NCBI RefSeq assembly: GCF_019805165.1
Contig: NZ_RWIJ01000003.1
Coordinates: 426,733 to 474,212 of the forward strand
From: Azospirillum sp. 412522
GTDB lineage: Bacteria; Pseudomonadota; Alphaproteobacteria; Azospirillales; Azospirillaceae
Direction: 5' to 3'
DNA length: 47,480 nt
Shown here: positions 32,680 to 41,151 of the stretch, piece by piece
Position numbering within the stretch: position 1 is the stretch's first letter
Layout: each line of letters opens with the position of its first letter
Made by a program: the position numbers and the translations under genes
The notes under the pieces: generated by a model
What the model saw: the letters and a program-made list of their open reading frames with translations, nothing else
Told to the model about the DNA's origin: nothing
Databases searched by the model: none

Positions 32680-32779
32680 AGGGTTGCATGATCCTCCACG
32701 GGATCGGCCGGGGGACTGGGTGCGTCGGGGCAAACACGCTAGGATGGCAGGCCGTGGATTGACCGGAACGGAAAATGCC

Positions 32780-33709
32780 ATGTTCATGGAGACCGAATTT
32801 TCGCTGATCCTGGACCGTGTCACCTCCGACCTGGGGGACGGCGTCCACGAAACGCAAATCTCCCGGCTGGCGGTGATCCGTGCCAGCAGTCCCACCGAAC
32901 AGCTTCACACCGTCTATGAGCCCTCCGTGTGCTTCGTCGCGCGGGGGGCGAAGCGCACCATCGCCGGCGACCAGATCCTGGACTACCGGGCCGGCCAGTA
33001 TCTCGCCGTGTCGCTCGACCTGCCGGTGATCGGGCAAGTGACGCAGGCGACGGCGGACTCCCCCTATCTCTGTTTGCGCTTGACGCTCGACCCGGCGCTG
33101 CTGAGCGGCCTGATCCTGGAGGCGGGATTGAGGGCTCCACCGCAGACGGAACAAGGGCTTGCCCTGGCGGCCAGCCTCGCCACGGCGGAGATGATCGACG
33201 CGGCGGCCCGGATGGCGCGTTTGCTGGAGACGCCCGACGCCATCCCGGTGCTGGCGCCGCTGGTGGAACGCGAACTGCTCTATCGGCTGCTGACCGCCGA
33301 CCAGCGCAGCCTGCTGCACCGGATCGCACTGGGTGAGAGCCGCACCGCGCAGATCGGTCGCGCGGTGAAGTGGATCAAGGACAATTTCCGCGAGCCGCTG
33401 CGCATCGAAGCCGTGGCCGCCAAGGCCAACATGAGTCCGTCTGCCTTCCACCAGCATTTCAAGGAGGTCACGGCGCTCAGCCCCCTCCAGTACCAGAAGC
33501 AATTGCGGCTGCAGGAGGCGCGGCGGCTGATCCTGGCCAATCTGACCGACGCGGCCAGCGCCGGCTTCGCCGTGGGCTATGGCAGCCCGTCGCAGTTCAG
33601 CCGCGAATATGCCCGTCTGTTCGGGTTGCCGCCCATCCGCGACGCTGCCCGCCTGCGCTCCTCCATGACCGGCGGCGACGCCGGAGCACGGCAGGCCGCG
33701 CAGGCCTGA
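32780..33709 (+). CDS. AraC-family transcriptional regulator
   Basis: This 309-residue regulator has an N-terminal AraC_N cupin-like domain (TVYEPSVCFVARGAKRTIAG, QYLAVSLDLPVIGQV) and two C-terminal helix-turn-helix motifs (LRIEAVAAKANMSPSAFHQH and AASAGFAVGYGSPSQFSREY, about residues 205-290). ATG 32780 is chosen; earlier in-frame codons read through the damaged upstream region. Regulators of this YqhC-like group usually control a neighbouring oxidoreductase, and an SDR follows at 33854. Confidence 0.9.
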   Translation: MFMETEFSLILDRVTSDLGDGVHETQISRLAVIRASSPTEQLHTVYEPSVCFVARGAKRTIAGDQILDYRAGQYLAVSLDLPVIGQVTQATADSPYLCLRLTLDPALLSGLILEAGLRAPPQTEQGLALAASLATAEMIDAAARMARLLETPDAIPVLAPLVERELLYRLLTADQRSLLHRIALGESRTAQIGRAVKWIKDNFREPLRIEAVAAKANMSPSAFHQHFKEVTALSPLQYQKQLRLQEARRLILANLTDAASAGFAVGYGSPSQFSREYARLFGLPPIRDAARLRSSMTGGDAGARQAAQA

Positions 33710-33729
33710 CGCACACGAGCGGCCCGGAA

Positions 33730-33760
33730 GGTCTGGAGGATCAGACAATCCTGCCGGACC
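33730..33760. promoter_or_regulatory. Imperfect 31-bp palindrome between AraC and SDR genes
   Basis: AGGAT (33737-33741) and ATCCT (33748-33752) form the core, and GGTC/GACC (33730-33733, 33757-33760) extend it. It lies 20 bases after the araC stop and 93 bases before the SDR start. No T-run follows, so an operator for the SDR promoter or a weak terminator are both possible. Confidence 0.4.
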
Positions 33761-33853
33761 TCTGGTCTACAGGGTGAAGCCCGTCTGCCCCTATTCTTCC
33801 TTCATCGGAACCGCACGCGACGGCGGTTCTCCAGCGAAGAAGGAAGACGGAAA

Positions 33854-34690
33854 ATGAGCAAGATCTGGTTCATCACCGGCAGCGCGCGCGGCATCGGGGC
33901 GGAGGTGGCGAAGGCGGCTCTGGCGGCCGGCGACCGCGTGGTCGCCACCGGCCGCAAGCTCGACCAGTTGCAGGCGGTCTATGCCGACTATGGCGACCGC
34001 GTGCTGACGGTGGCGCTCGATGTCGCCGACGAGGTGCAGGCGGTGGCGGCGGCGCAGGCGGCGGTTGACCGCTTCGGGCGCATCGATGTCCTGGTCAACA
34101 ATGCCGGCTTCGGCCAGCTCGGTCTGTTCGAGGAGATCGAGGCGGCGGATGTCGAACGGCAATTCGCCACCAACGTGTTCGGCCTGTTCCACGTCACCCG
34201 CGCCGTCCTGCCGGTGATGCGCCGTCAGCGCTCCGGGCGCATCCTGAACCTCTCCTCCATCGGCGGTGTCCTCGGCTTCGCCGGTGCCTCGGTCTATTGC
34301 GCGGCGAAATTCGCGGTGGAGGGCTTCTCGGACTCGTTGGCCCCGGAGGTGGCGCCCTTCGGCATCCACGTCACTGTGGTCGAGCCCGGCTTCTTCCGCA
34401 CCGACTTCCTGGACGGCAGCTCGGTGCGCTACGGCACCAAGCGGATCGAGGATTATGCTGCTCATTCCGCCGAAATACGATCGAGCTATGACGGCTACAG
34501 CCACAAGCAGCCGGGCAATCCGGCCAAGCTGGCCGCCGCCATGGTTGAGTTGGCCGCTACGTCCGAACCGCCCCGCCACTTCCTGGCCGGCTCCGACGCC
34601 GTGGAGATGGCCAACGGCGTTATCGACCGGCGCCGCGCCGAGATCGCCGCATGGCGGGACCGTTCGGTCGGCACCGACTTCGAGGCCTGA
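33854..34690 (+). CDS. SDR-family oxidoreductase next to AraC regulator
   Basis: This 278-residue protein has TGSARGIGAEVAKAAL (residues 8-23), Arg after strand two (ATGRKLD) suggesting NADP(H), NNAGFGQLGLFEEIE and active-site YCAAK. The long C-terminal part (VVEPGFFRTDFL through PPRHFLAGSDAVEMAN) is typical of the 17-beta-hydroxysteroid-dehydrogenase-like, retinol-dehydrogenase-like SDR branch common beside AraC regulators. The start is preceded by GGAAGA. Probably a detoxifying carbonyl reductase; substrate unknown. Confidence 0.9.
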   Translation: MSKIWFITGSARGIGAEVAKAALAAGDRVVATGRKLDQLQAVYADYGDRVLTVALDVADEVQAVAAAQAAVDRFGRIDVLVNNAGFGQLGLFEEIEAADVERQFATNVFGLFHVTRAVLPVMRRQRSGRILNLSSIGGVLGFAGASVYCAAKFAVEGFSDSLAPEVAPFGIHVTVVEPGFFRTDFLDGSSVRYGTKRIEDYAAHSAEIRSSYDGYSHKQPGNPAKLAAAMVELAATSEPPRHFLAGSDAVEMANGVIDRRRAEIAAWRDRSVGTDFEA

Positions 34691-34781
34691 CGCCACCGGG
34701 AGGGCGCGGCTGCCGCATGCGGGGCCGCCCCGGCATCGGAGGATCGGGCAATAGCATCATCACGACAGAGGAGATGTCCAC

Positions 34782-34925
34782 ATGCTCTGCATCGGGATCG
34801 TCACCGCTTCGCTCGGCCTGCTTCTGCTGGTCGGGAACAACCGCAATTTTCAGCTTACGTCCCGCCATGAAAGGCGCCAGCCCGCCAGCCCCTACCGGCC
34901 GAGAGGGGAGGAACTGCTGGGGTGA
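34782..34925 (+). CDS. Small 47-residue putative single-span membrane protein
   Basis: ATG 34782 lies 8 bases after AGAGGAG. The product starts MLCIGIVTASLGLLLLVGNN, one hydrophobic helix, followed by a basic, Pro/Arg-rich tail (TSRHERRQPASPYRPRGEE). No homologue is recognised. A competing ATG at 34774 in another frame gives a low-quality sequence. From 34926 to the insertion sequence at 35033 I see nothing else. Confidence 0.45.
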   Translation: MLCIGIVTASLGLLLLVGNNRNFQLTSRHERRQPASPYRPRGEELLG

Positions 34926-35032
34926 GGATCAGTCGACGACCGCGCCGGACGAGGCGGACAGCCGCCGACCACCGGTTGCCACGCGCGCAACGGCGCATGA
35001 CCAAACGGCGTTCGCCGGGGGTCCTGCCGCCC

Positions 35033-35084
35033 GTGAAGTGGTCCCCGTTTTCCGGTTCTCCCGCACTTTGCGTGGATCAGGCTG
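35033..35084. repeat. Left terminal inverted repeat, 52 bp
   Basis: It begins GTGAAGTGGTCCCCGTTTTC and is the exact reverse complement of 36780-36831. The match ends at both sides of these coordinates: C at 35032 and A at 35085 break it. Confidence 0.95.
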
Positions 35085-35129
35085 ATGACGTTGGAGCCGG
35101 CGCCGTCGGGAGATCCTATGTAATGGAGC

Positions 35130-36787
35130 ATGCAAGAGCTTTTTGTGATCCCGGAGTGCCGTGTCGTGACAGTTGAACCTGTTGGTGCGGCTGGTCTTCA
35201 TGTGGCTGCCCAGGTCAAGCACTCCCACGCATGCTGCCCATCCTGTCAGCAGCCGAGCCAATCCATTCACAGCCGGTACCATCGGCATCCAGCTGACCTT
35301 CCGAGCCTGGGGAACGCCGTCCACATCGACCTTCTCGTTCGTCGTTTCTATTGCCGCAACGCGATCTGTCCGCGCCGAACCTTCGCTGAACCGGTGCCGG
35401 AACTTCTGTCGCCGCGGGCGCGCCGCACCCGGCGGCTCGCCGGCGCGCAAGGGCGGGTCGGCGCCACCTGTGGCGGGGAAGCCGGCGCACGATTGCTGCG
35501 TTGGCTCGGCATGCCGAGCAGCGCCGACACCGTGCTGCGGTTGGTACGCGCACTTCCCCTGCCGGAGTACGCGCCGCCCAGCGTGCTGGGCGTGGATGAT
35601 TGGGCGCTGAGGAAAGGGCGGAGCTACGGCACCATCCTGGTTGATTTGGAAGCGCACCGCGTGATTGATCTGCTGCCCGACCGCACCGCCCAGACGCTGA
35701 CGGAGTGGCTCAACGACCGTGATACGGTCACGGTGATCGCCCGCGACCGTTCCACCGAGTATGCCCGCGGCAGTGCCCTGGGTGCCCCCAGTGCGGTTCA
35801 GGTGGCTGATCGGTGGCACCTGCTCCAGAACCTGCGCCAGATGGTTGAACGCTGGCTGGCCGGCGTTCACGGCCGTTTGCGCCGCCTGCCGCCGGTTTCG
35901 GGTGGAGCCGCGGCACGGCGCGTTGGGGGCTATCCGCGCAGTCGGGCCGAAGCCGCCACGACGGCGGACAGCCGTGCCCGGCGCCGTGCCTTGTATGAGG
36001 AGGTTCGGCGGCGTGTCGCGGCTGGCGAGAAGCTGCTGACGATTAGCCGGACGATGGGGCTCGCCCGCGGTACCGTGCGCAGCTACGCCCGGGCGCCGCA
36101 GTTTCCGGAGCGGGCCGTGCGGGAGTCCGGGCTTGGCATCCTCGCCCCGCATCGTGAGTACCTTGAAGCCCGTCTGGCCAAGGGCAACGAGAATGCCGCG
36201 GCGCTGTGGCGGGAACTCCAAGACCGTGGCTTTGCCGGATCGGCCAAGCAGGTCCGCCGCTGGCTGAACCAGCGGCGTACCACTCCGGCCAAGTTTACGC
36301 CGTACAAGTGGCGCCCCGGCCCCACCGAAACCGCGTCGACCTCCGCTACCGGTCCATTCCCCGCCCTGATCTCGCCCCGGCAACTGGCATGGCGGCTGGT
36401 GCAAGCGCCGCAGAGCATCGACACCGCCACAACTGAGGCCCTCGCCCGGATTTCGCAGGACCCGGAGGTCGCCAAGGGGCGCGACTTGGTTCGCCGCTTC
36501 GCTGAACTGATCGGACGCTGTGGAGTGCGATCGGATGCGCGTCCTGCCAATCCCTCCGCCATTTTGGACACTTGGCTTACTGACGCGCTGTCCTGCGGCA
36601 TCCCGGCCGTCGAAACCTTCGCCGTCGGCGTGAGGCAGGACGAGGCAGCCGTCAAGGCGGCGCTCACCATGCCCTGAGCAGCGGGCAGGCGGAGGGGCAA
36701 GTCAACAAGCTGAAGCTCATCAAGCGCCAGATGTATGGGCGCGCCAGCTTCAATCTGCTGCGCCGTCGCGTCCTCCTCGCAGCCTGA
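35130..36787 (+). pseudogene. ISL3-family DDE transposase, broken near the C-terminus
   Basis: The first 515 codons (35130-36677) are open: a zinc-binding N-terminus (CCPSCQQPSQSIHSR; FYCRNAICPRRTF), the first catalytic Asp in VLGVDDWALRKG, the second in VIARDRSTEYARG, and a helix-turn-helix insert near residues 290-330. At 36675 the expected Trp codon TGG has lost a G, giving TGA. The next frame continues with SSGQAEGQVNKLKLIKRQMY to TGA at 36785, and it holds the family's third acidic residue (Glu in QAEG). The shortened product therefore lacks the DDE Glu and is probably inactive unless frameshifting occurs. Confidence 0.9.
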
Positions 36788-36831
36788 TCCACGCAAAGTG
36801 CGGGAGAACCGGAAAACGGGGACCACTTCAC
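36780..36831. repeat. Right terminal inverted repeat, 52 bp
   Basis: It ends GAAAACGGGGACCACTTCAC and mirrors 35033-35084 without mismatch. The inferred original stop of the transposase (TGA 36785-36787) lies inside it. Confidence 0.95.
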
Positions 36832-36967
36832 CACCGTAATCCTGACCATCCAAGCAAAGTGCGCAATGCACTGAATCAGGGTAAAACCAGAAAGTGCATA
36901 GGCTTCTCGGTGGAACTGAATAATCGTTCTCCGCCCGAACACCGCTCCGGATCCTCTACTGTCAGGT
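36832..36967. other. Gene-free IS right flank with a partial repeat of the IS end
   Basis: ATCCAAGCAAAGTGCG (36848-36863) matches 15 of 16 bases of the inner part of the adjacent right repeat (36787-36802), in the same direction. The rest shows no gene. It may be debris of an earlier related element. The flank ends at the stop of the LysR gene. Confidence 0.5.
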
Positions 36968-37873
36968 TCATCCAGACTCCGCGGCTTTGGCCTTGATGAA
37001 ATCTATGAAGGCACGCAGTGCCGGCGCCATTTGCCGCTGCTGCGGGTAGCAGAGGTAGAAGCCGGGAAAGGATGCCGACCACTCCTCCAACAGCGGGATG
37101 AGCAAACCCTCCGCAATCAGGGGCCGTAGCTCGTGTTCCATCCAGAAGGCGATGCCGATGCCATTCACCGCGGCGTCGATCGTCATGCGCTGCTCGCTCA
37201 ATACCAGCGGACCCTTCACGTCCACCTCGAACCAGGCGCCATCGGCGAAGAATTCCCAGTTGTAGGGGGTGGTCCGCCCCGGCCAGCGCCAGCGGATGCA
37301 GGTGTGCGACAGCAAATCCTTCGGCGTCCCGGGCCGGCCGTGGCGGGCGATGTAGGCGGGCGAAGCCACGGCGATCTGCCGGATGTCGCCCCCCAGCCTA
37401 ACGGCGACCATGTCCTTCTCGATCACTTCCCCGAGCGTGAAGCCGACGTCAAAGCCGGACGCAACCAGATCGACCACCGCATCGTCCACCAGGACGTCGA
37501 GGATGACGTCCGGATAGGCTTCGTGGAAGGCCGCGAGGTTCGGCCCGACGTAGGTGCTGAAGGCCGCGCGCAGGCAGCGCACGCGCACCACCCCGGCCGG
37601 CCTTGCGCGCAACTGCCCGACGTCGTCCAGCGCCGCGTCCAGCTCCTCCAGCGCCGGGCGGGCGCGTAGCAGAAGCCGCTCTCCCGCATCCGTGAGGGAG
37701 ACGCTGCGCGTCGTCCGGTGCAGCAGGCGCACGCCCAGCCGCTCCTCAAAGGCGCGGATGATCTGGCTGAGCGAGGACGGCGACAGGCCCAGCTGCTCCG
37801 CCGCCTTGGAGAAACTGCCCTGCTCCGCCACGGCGATGAAGGCGCGAAGGTCGGTGTTTCCGCTGCCCCGCAT
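36968..37873 (-). CDS. LysR-family transcriptional regulator
   Basis: This 301-residue regulator has an N-terminal winged helix (LRAFIAVAEQGSFSKAAEQL, then GLSPSSLSQIIRAFEERLGV, residues 9-49) and a substrate-binding domain of the type-2 periplasmic fold (GVVRVRCLRAAFSTYVGPNL; DVGFTLGEVIEKDMVAVRLG; AAVNGIGIAFWMEHELRPLI). It is divergent from the SDR at 38027 across 153 bases, the classic layout for a LysR regulator and its target. Confidence 0.93.
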   Translation of the reverse strand: MRGSGNTDLRAFIAVAEQGSFSKAAEQLGLSPSSLSQIIRAFEERLGVRLLHRTTRSVSLTDAGERLLLRARPALEELDAALDDVGQLRARPAGVVRVRCLRAAFSTYVGPNLAAFHEAYPDVILDVLVDDAVVDLVASGFDVGFTLGEVIEKDMVAVRLGGDIRQIAVASPAYIARHGRPGTPKDLLSHTCIRWRWPGRTTPYNWEFFADGAWFEVDVKGPLVLSEQRMTIDAAVNGIGIAFWMEHELRPLIAEGLLIPLLEEWSASFPGFYLCYPQQRQMAPALRAFIDFIKAKAAESG

Positions 37874-38026
37874 TCAAGGGCTTCCCATGGCTGTCGCTGA
37901 TTCTGTCGCCAAACCTAAACACCCTTTTCGGAATTCGGCCGATTAACCAGACCGCCCGGTCCCCCTAGCTTTTCGAGCAAGCCGGCCCGATCGCCGACAC
38001 ACGTCAACCGTAGGAGAGACCCGATC

Positions 38027-38788
38027 ATGACCAACATCGTTCCGACCGTAAACGAAGTCGAAGGCAAGGTCGCCATCGTGACGGGAGCCGCGAGCGGCAT
38101 CGGGCGGGCCATCGCCGAACTCCTGCACGCCCGCGGCGCCAAGGTGGTCGCCGAAGACATCGACCCGGCGGTTCAGGAGATGGCCCGCGACGGCCTCGTC
38201 CCGTTCGTCGCCGACGTCACCCGGGACGGCAGCGCCGAGCGGGCGGTCGCCATCGCCACGGAGACCTTCGGCCGGCTCGACCTGCTCGTCAACAACGCCG
38301 GACGCATCCTGTACAAGCCGCTGGTCGAGATGACGCGCGAGGAGTGGAACTGGCAAATGGAAACCAACCTCACCGGCGCCTTCCTCCACTCGCGCGAGGC
38401 GATGAAGGCCATGATGCCGAACAAGGCGGGCGCCATCGTCAACATCGCGTCCTACGCTTCCTACTTCGCGTTTCCCGGCATCTCGGCCTACACGGCCTCC
38501 AAAGGCGCGCTGGCCCAGCTGACCCGGACGCAGGCGCTGGAAGCCATCGAGCATGGCATCCGTGTGAACGCCATCGGTGTCGGCGATGTCGTCACCAACC
38601 TGCTGAACCACTTCATGGAGGATGGCCGCGGCTTCCTCGCGGAGCATGGCAGGAACGCTCCGATCGGCCGTGCCGCCGATCCGGTGGAGATTGCCGAGAT
38701 CGTCGCCTTCCTCGCCTCGGATCGCGCGAGCTTCATGGTCGGGTCCGTCGTGATGGCCGACGGTGGCATGAGCGTACCGGTGGGCTGA
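38027..38788 (+). CDS. SDR-family oxidoreductase, LysR-adjacent
   Basis: This 253-residue classical SDR has TGAASGIGRAIAELL (residues 19-33), Asp after strand two (AEDID) pointing to NAD(H), NNAGRILYKPLVEM, Ser in VNIASYAS, YTASK, and an ending [17 protein letters not shown]. It is the intact copy of the decayed SDR fragment at 32104-32407, so the ancestor carried two. It is preceded by GGAGAGACC. Target of the divergent LysR gene by position. Confidence 0.9.
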   Translation: MTNIVPTVNEVEGKVAIVTGAASGIGRAIAELLHARGAKVVAEDIDPAVQEMARDGLVPFVADVTRDGSAERAVAIATETFGRLDLLVNNAGRILYKPLVEMTREEWNWQMETNLTGAFLHSREAMKAMMPNKAGAIVNIASYASYFAFPGISAYTASKGALAQLTRTQALEAIEHGIRVNAIGVGDVVTNLLNHFMEDGRGFLAEHGRNAPIGRAADPVEIAEIVAFLASDRASFMVGSVVMADGGMSVPVG

Positions 38789-38899
38789 CGACCAGCCTCG
38801 ACACGGCCGTCGCTCTGACCGCGGATGACGGCCGTGTCCAACCCGTCATCCGCACCACCCCACATCCGCAAGCGTCACAGTTCTTTCGGGGGATTGGGC

Positions 38900-39451
38900 A
38901 TGCAGTCCATACAGCGCGACAAGGCCAACCGGTTTCTTGAACCCGGTCCGATCGTTCTTGTCACTACCGCCGACGGCGGCAAGCCGAATATCATGACCAT
39001 GGGTTTCCACATGATGGTGCAACATGATCCGCCATTGGTCGCTTGCATCATCGGCCCATGGGACCACAGCTACGACGCGTTGCGCAGGAGCGGCGAGTGC
39101 GTCGTCGCCGTTCCGACCGTCGATCTTGCCGAAGCCATCGTCGGCATCGGCAATTGTTCCGGCGCTACCGTCGACAAGTTCCAGGCTTTTGGGCTGACGC
39201 CGCTGCCGGCCCGCGAAGTGGCGCCGCCGCTGATCGGCGAATGCCTCGCCAATCTGGAGTGCCGCGTCGCCGACACCCGTCTGGTCGAGACCCACAACCT
39301 GTTCATCCTCGAGGTCGTCGCCATCTCGGCCGATTTCCAACGCCGGGAACGACGAACCCTGCACCACCGGGGCGATGGATCCTTCGTAGTCGGCGGGGAA
39401 ACCATCGATCTGCGCGACAACATGGTAAAGTGGCGGCACTTGCAGGACTGA
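38900..39451 (+). CDS. Flavin reductase-like FMN-binding protein
   Basis: This 183-residue split-barrel flavoprotein of the DIM6/NTAB (flavin reductase) family has PGPIVLVTTADGGKPNIMTM followed by GFHMMVQHDPPLVACIIGP and the strand ECVVAVPTVDLAEAIVGIG. The second half (ANLECRVADTRLVETHNLFI) completes the barrel. Members reduce FMN for a partner monooxygenase or act alone. The start at 38900 follows GGGGGATT; a longer reading from 38825 lacks support. It may be co-transcribed with the SDR 111 bases upstream. Confidence 0.87.
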   Translation: MQSIQRDKANRFLEPGPIVLVTTADGGKPNIMTMGFHMMVQHDPPLVACIIGPWDHSYDALRRSGECVVAVPTVDLAEAIVGIGNCSGATVDKFQAFGLTPLPAREVAPPLIGECLANLECRVADTRLVETHNLFILEVVAISADFQRRERRTLHHRGDGSFVVGGETIDLRDNMVKWRHLQD

Positions 39452-39558
39452 AGCCAAGGCGTCAGCGGGTCGGCGAATGGCAGGACGAGGTTCTGCATGC
39501 GCGCCGCGGCGGCCTCTTCATCATCGCCTGCGGCCTCGACGCATTCTGAAAAAACTCA

Positions 39559-39870
39559 TCAGCCGAGAGTGATGGTGAAACAGGCACCGGGTGACGCATC
39601 CCGGACGTTGATCGGCCATCGGTGGGCGAGCACGATTTCCTGGCAGATCGACAGCCCCAGGCCAGCCCCCTCGCAAGCCCTGGCGGAGCCCCGCCAGAAG
39701 CGGGTGAAAAGCCGGGGCATGTCCGCCGGGGCGATCCCCGGCCCCCGGTCGATGACCTGCAACGTCTCGTTCGCGATGGAAACGGTCACTTCGCCGCCGG
39801 CCGGTGAATGGGCAAGGGCGTTCTCGATGAGGTTCCGGAACAGAATGAAGACCGCGCTGGCGTCAGCCAT
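39559..39870 (-). pseudogene. C-terminal fragment of a sensor histidine kinase
   Basis: Only the ATP-binding part remains, about 103 residues: N-box FRNLIENALAHSPAGG, G1 box VIDRGPGIAP, F-box RLFTRFWRG and G2 box GAGLGLSICQEI, ending in TITLG. The sensor, HAMP and phospho-acceptor domains are absent. It joins directly to a MipA-like start at about 39866, so the missing stretch was deleted. The fragment has its own ATG (39870) but cannot work as a complete kinase. Confidence 0.85.
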
Positions 39871-40070
39871 GGCGTGCCCCCACCCCGAGCGTGACCGTGG
39901 CCGGATCCCCTGCGGTGCCGACGAGCCAGTCGAGGTCCCAGAAATCGGCGGCGCCGGCCGACACGGACAGGAGGGCGCCGCACAGGCCGAGCAGGCTGGC
40001 GACCCCCGGACGCAGGGGTGCCATGGACCGGGGGGCGCCGCGGAAGGCAGCGGAAAGCGAGTTGCGGCAT
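39863..40070 (-). pseudogene. N-terminal remnant of a MipA/OmpV-family outer-membrane protein gene
   Basis: ATG 40070 has AAGGAG seven bases upstream. A run of six G (40030-40035 on the plus strand) puts this start one base out of frame with the following signal-peptide reading MAPLRPGVASLLGLCGALLS through SAGAADFWDLDW. The segment ATVTLGVGARHG matches the first beta-strand of MipA/OmpV proteins, then stops at TGA 39863-39865 where kinase sequence begins. About 200 residues of barrel are lost. The family call rests on a short stretch. Confidence 0.6.
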
Positions 40071-40177
40071 TCGTTTCTCCTTGAACGAGCATAGGACCAT
40101 TGCATGGTCTGGCCGGACGCTAGTTCAGGGACTATTACGCGACACTTACGGGAACGGCCGCCAAAGGCACTTGGTCA

Positions 40178-41140
40178 TTAGGCGCCGCCCACCAAGTTGC
40201 TCGGTCTGCCGGCGACAAAGTTCTCGATATTGTCGATCAGCTGATCCGCCAGCGCCTGCTGCGCCTCGTCCGACGCCCAGGCGACATGCGGCGTGACGAT
40301 CACGTCCGGACGCCCGGCGATCCGCATCAGCGGGCTCGACGGATCCGGCGGTTCGACTTCCGCGACGTCGAAACCGACCCCGCCGATCAGCCCGTCCTCC
40401 AGCGCCGTCACCAAATCCTCCTCGACGACCAGCCCGCCGCGCGCGGTGTTGATCAGCAGGGGCCGGCGGCTCATGCGGCGAAACTCCGGCAGTCCGATCA
40501 TGCCGCGCGTCGCCGTGGTCAGCGGACAATGCAGGGTGATGACGTCGCTGGTTTCCAGCATGTCCTCCCAGGGGGTGTAGAGGGGGCCGAGACCGCTTGC
40601 GCCCTTATGGGCGGCGAACAGCGGAACCATGCCGAAGGCGGCGGCGATCGCTGCCACCCGCTGGCCCAGCACCCCTTCCCCGACAATCCCGATCCGGGCG
40701 CCGCGAAGGTCGCGGATCGGGTGGTTGAAGAAGCAGAACTGCCCGGCCTGCTGCCAAGCGCCGGCCAGCACGTCCTGGCGGAAGCCGACGAGGCTCCGGC
40801 GAAGAGCCAGGATCAGCGCGAAGGCATGTTCCGGAACCGTGTTGACGGCATAGCCGCGGATATTCGCGACGGCGATGCCGCGGTCCCGGCAGGCCTGCCT
40901 GTCCACGCAATCGGTGCCCGTCGCCGCGACCGCGATCAGCTTCAGGTCCGGCAGGCGCGCCAGTGTCTCGGCCGTGATCGGCACCTTGTTGGTGATCGCG
41001 ATGGACGCGCCGGAAAGACGCTCCGCGACCTCGGCGGGACGGGTCCGCGCATGCTCCACCAGCAAATGGGCGAAGGAGGGGCGCCGCAGACGGATCTGCG
41101 GCGCCAGGGTGGCACGGTCGAGAAAGACGATCCTGTGCAT
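40178..41140 (-). CDS. D-2-hydroxyacid dehydrogenase (glycerate dehydrogenase-like)
   Basis: This 320-residue NAD(P)-dependent dehydrogenase interconverts a 2-keto acid and a D-2-hydroxy acid. It has the nucleotide loop GIVGEGVLGQRVAA (about residues 147-160) and the catalytic Arg in INTARGG, Glu in VAEVEPPDPSSP and His in VIVTPHVAWAS. The start is ATG 41140. It is the last gene of the leftward operon, 11 bases after the M20 gene, and probably handles the keto acid left by the operon's aminotransferase. Confidence 0.92.
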   Translation of the reverse strand: MHRIVFLDRATLAPQIRLRRPSFAHLLVEHARTRPAEVAERLSGASIAITNKVPITAETLARLPDLKLIAVAATGTDCVDRQACRDRGIAVANIRGYAVNTVPEHAFALILALRRSLVGFRQDVLAGAWQQAGQFCFFNHPIRDLRGARIGIVGEGVLGQRVAAIAAAFGMVPLFAAHKGASGLGPLYTPWEDMLETSDVITLHCPLTTATRGMIGLPEFRRMSRRPLLINTARGGLVVEEDLVTALEDGLIGGVGFDVAEVEPPDPSSPLMRIAGRPDVIVTPHVAWASDEAQQALADQLIDNIENFVAGRPSNLVGGA

Positions 41141-41151
41141 CGATCCGTCCC

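Larger units (their letters stand above)
35033..36831 (+). mobile_element. ISL3-family insertion sequence, 1799 bp, transposase frameshifted
   Basis: The element is bounded by perfect 52-bp inverted repeats and contains one rightward ISL3-type transposase gene. Size, single ORF and transposase type all fit ISL3. The eight bases outside the left end (TGCCGCCC) and right end (CACCGTAA) do not match, so the usual 8-bp target duplication is missing. Confidence 0.92.

Noticed and set aside
31893..36831. Composite transposon carrying the AraC/SDR genes
   Set aside because: Only one complete insertion sequence is present; no second copy of the 52-bp ends is seen on the left side.
37874..38026. LysR T-N11-A operator in the divergent region
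   Set aside because: Short candidate pairs around the GAATTC at 37931-37936 do not have the right spacing or symmetry to call.
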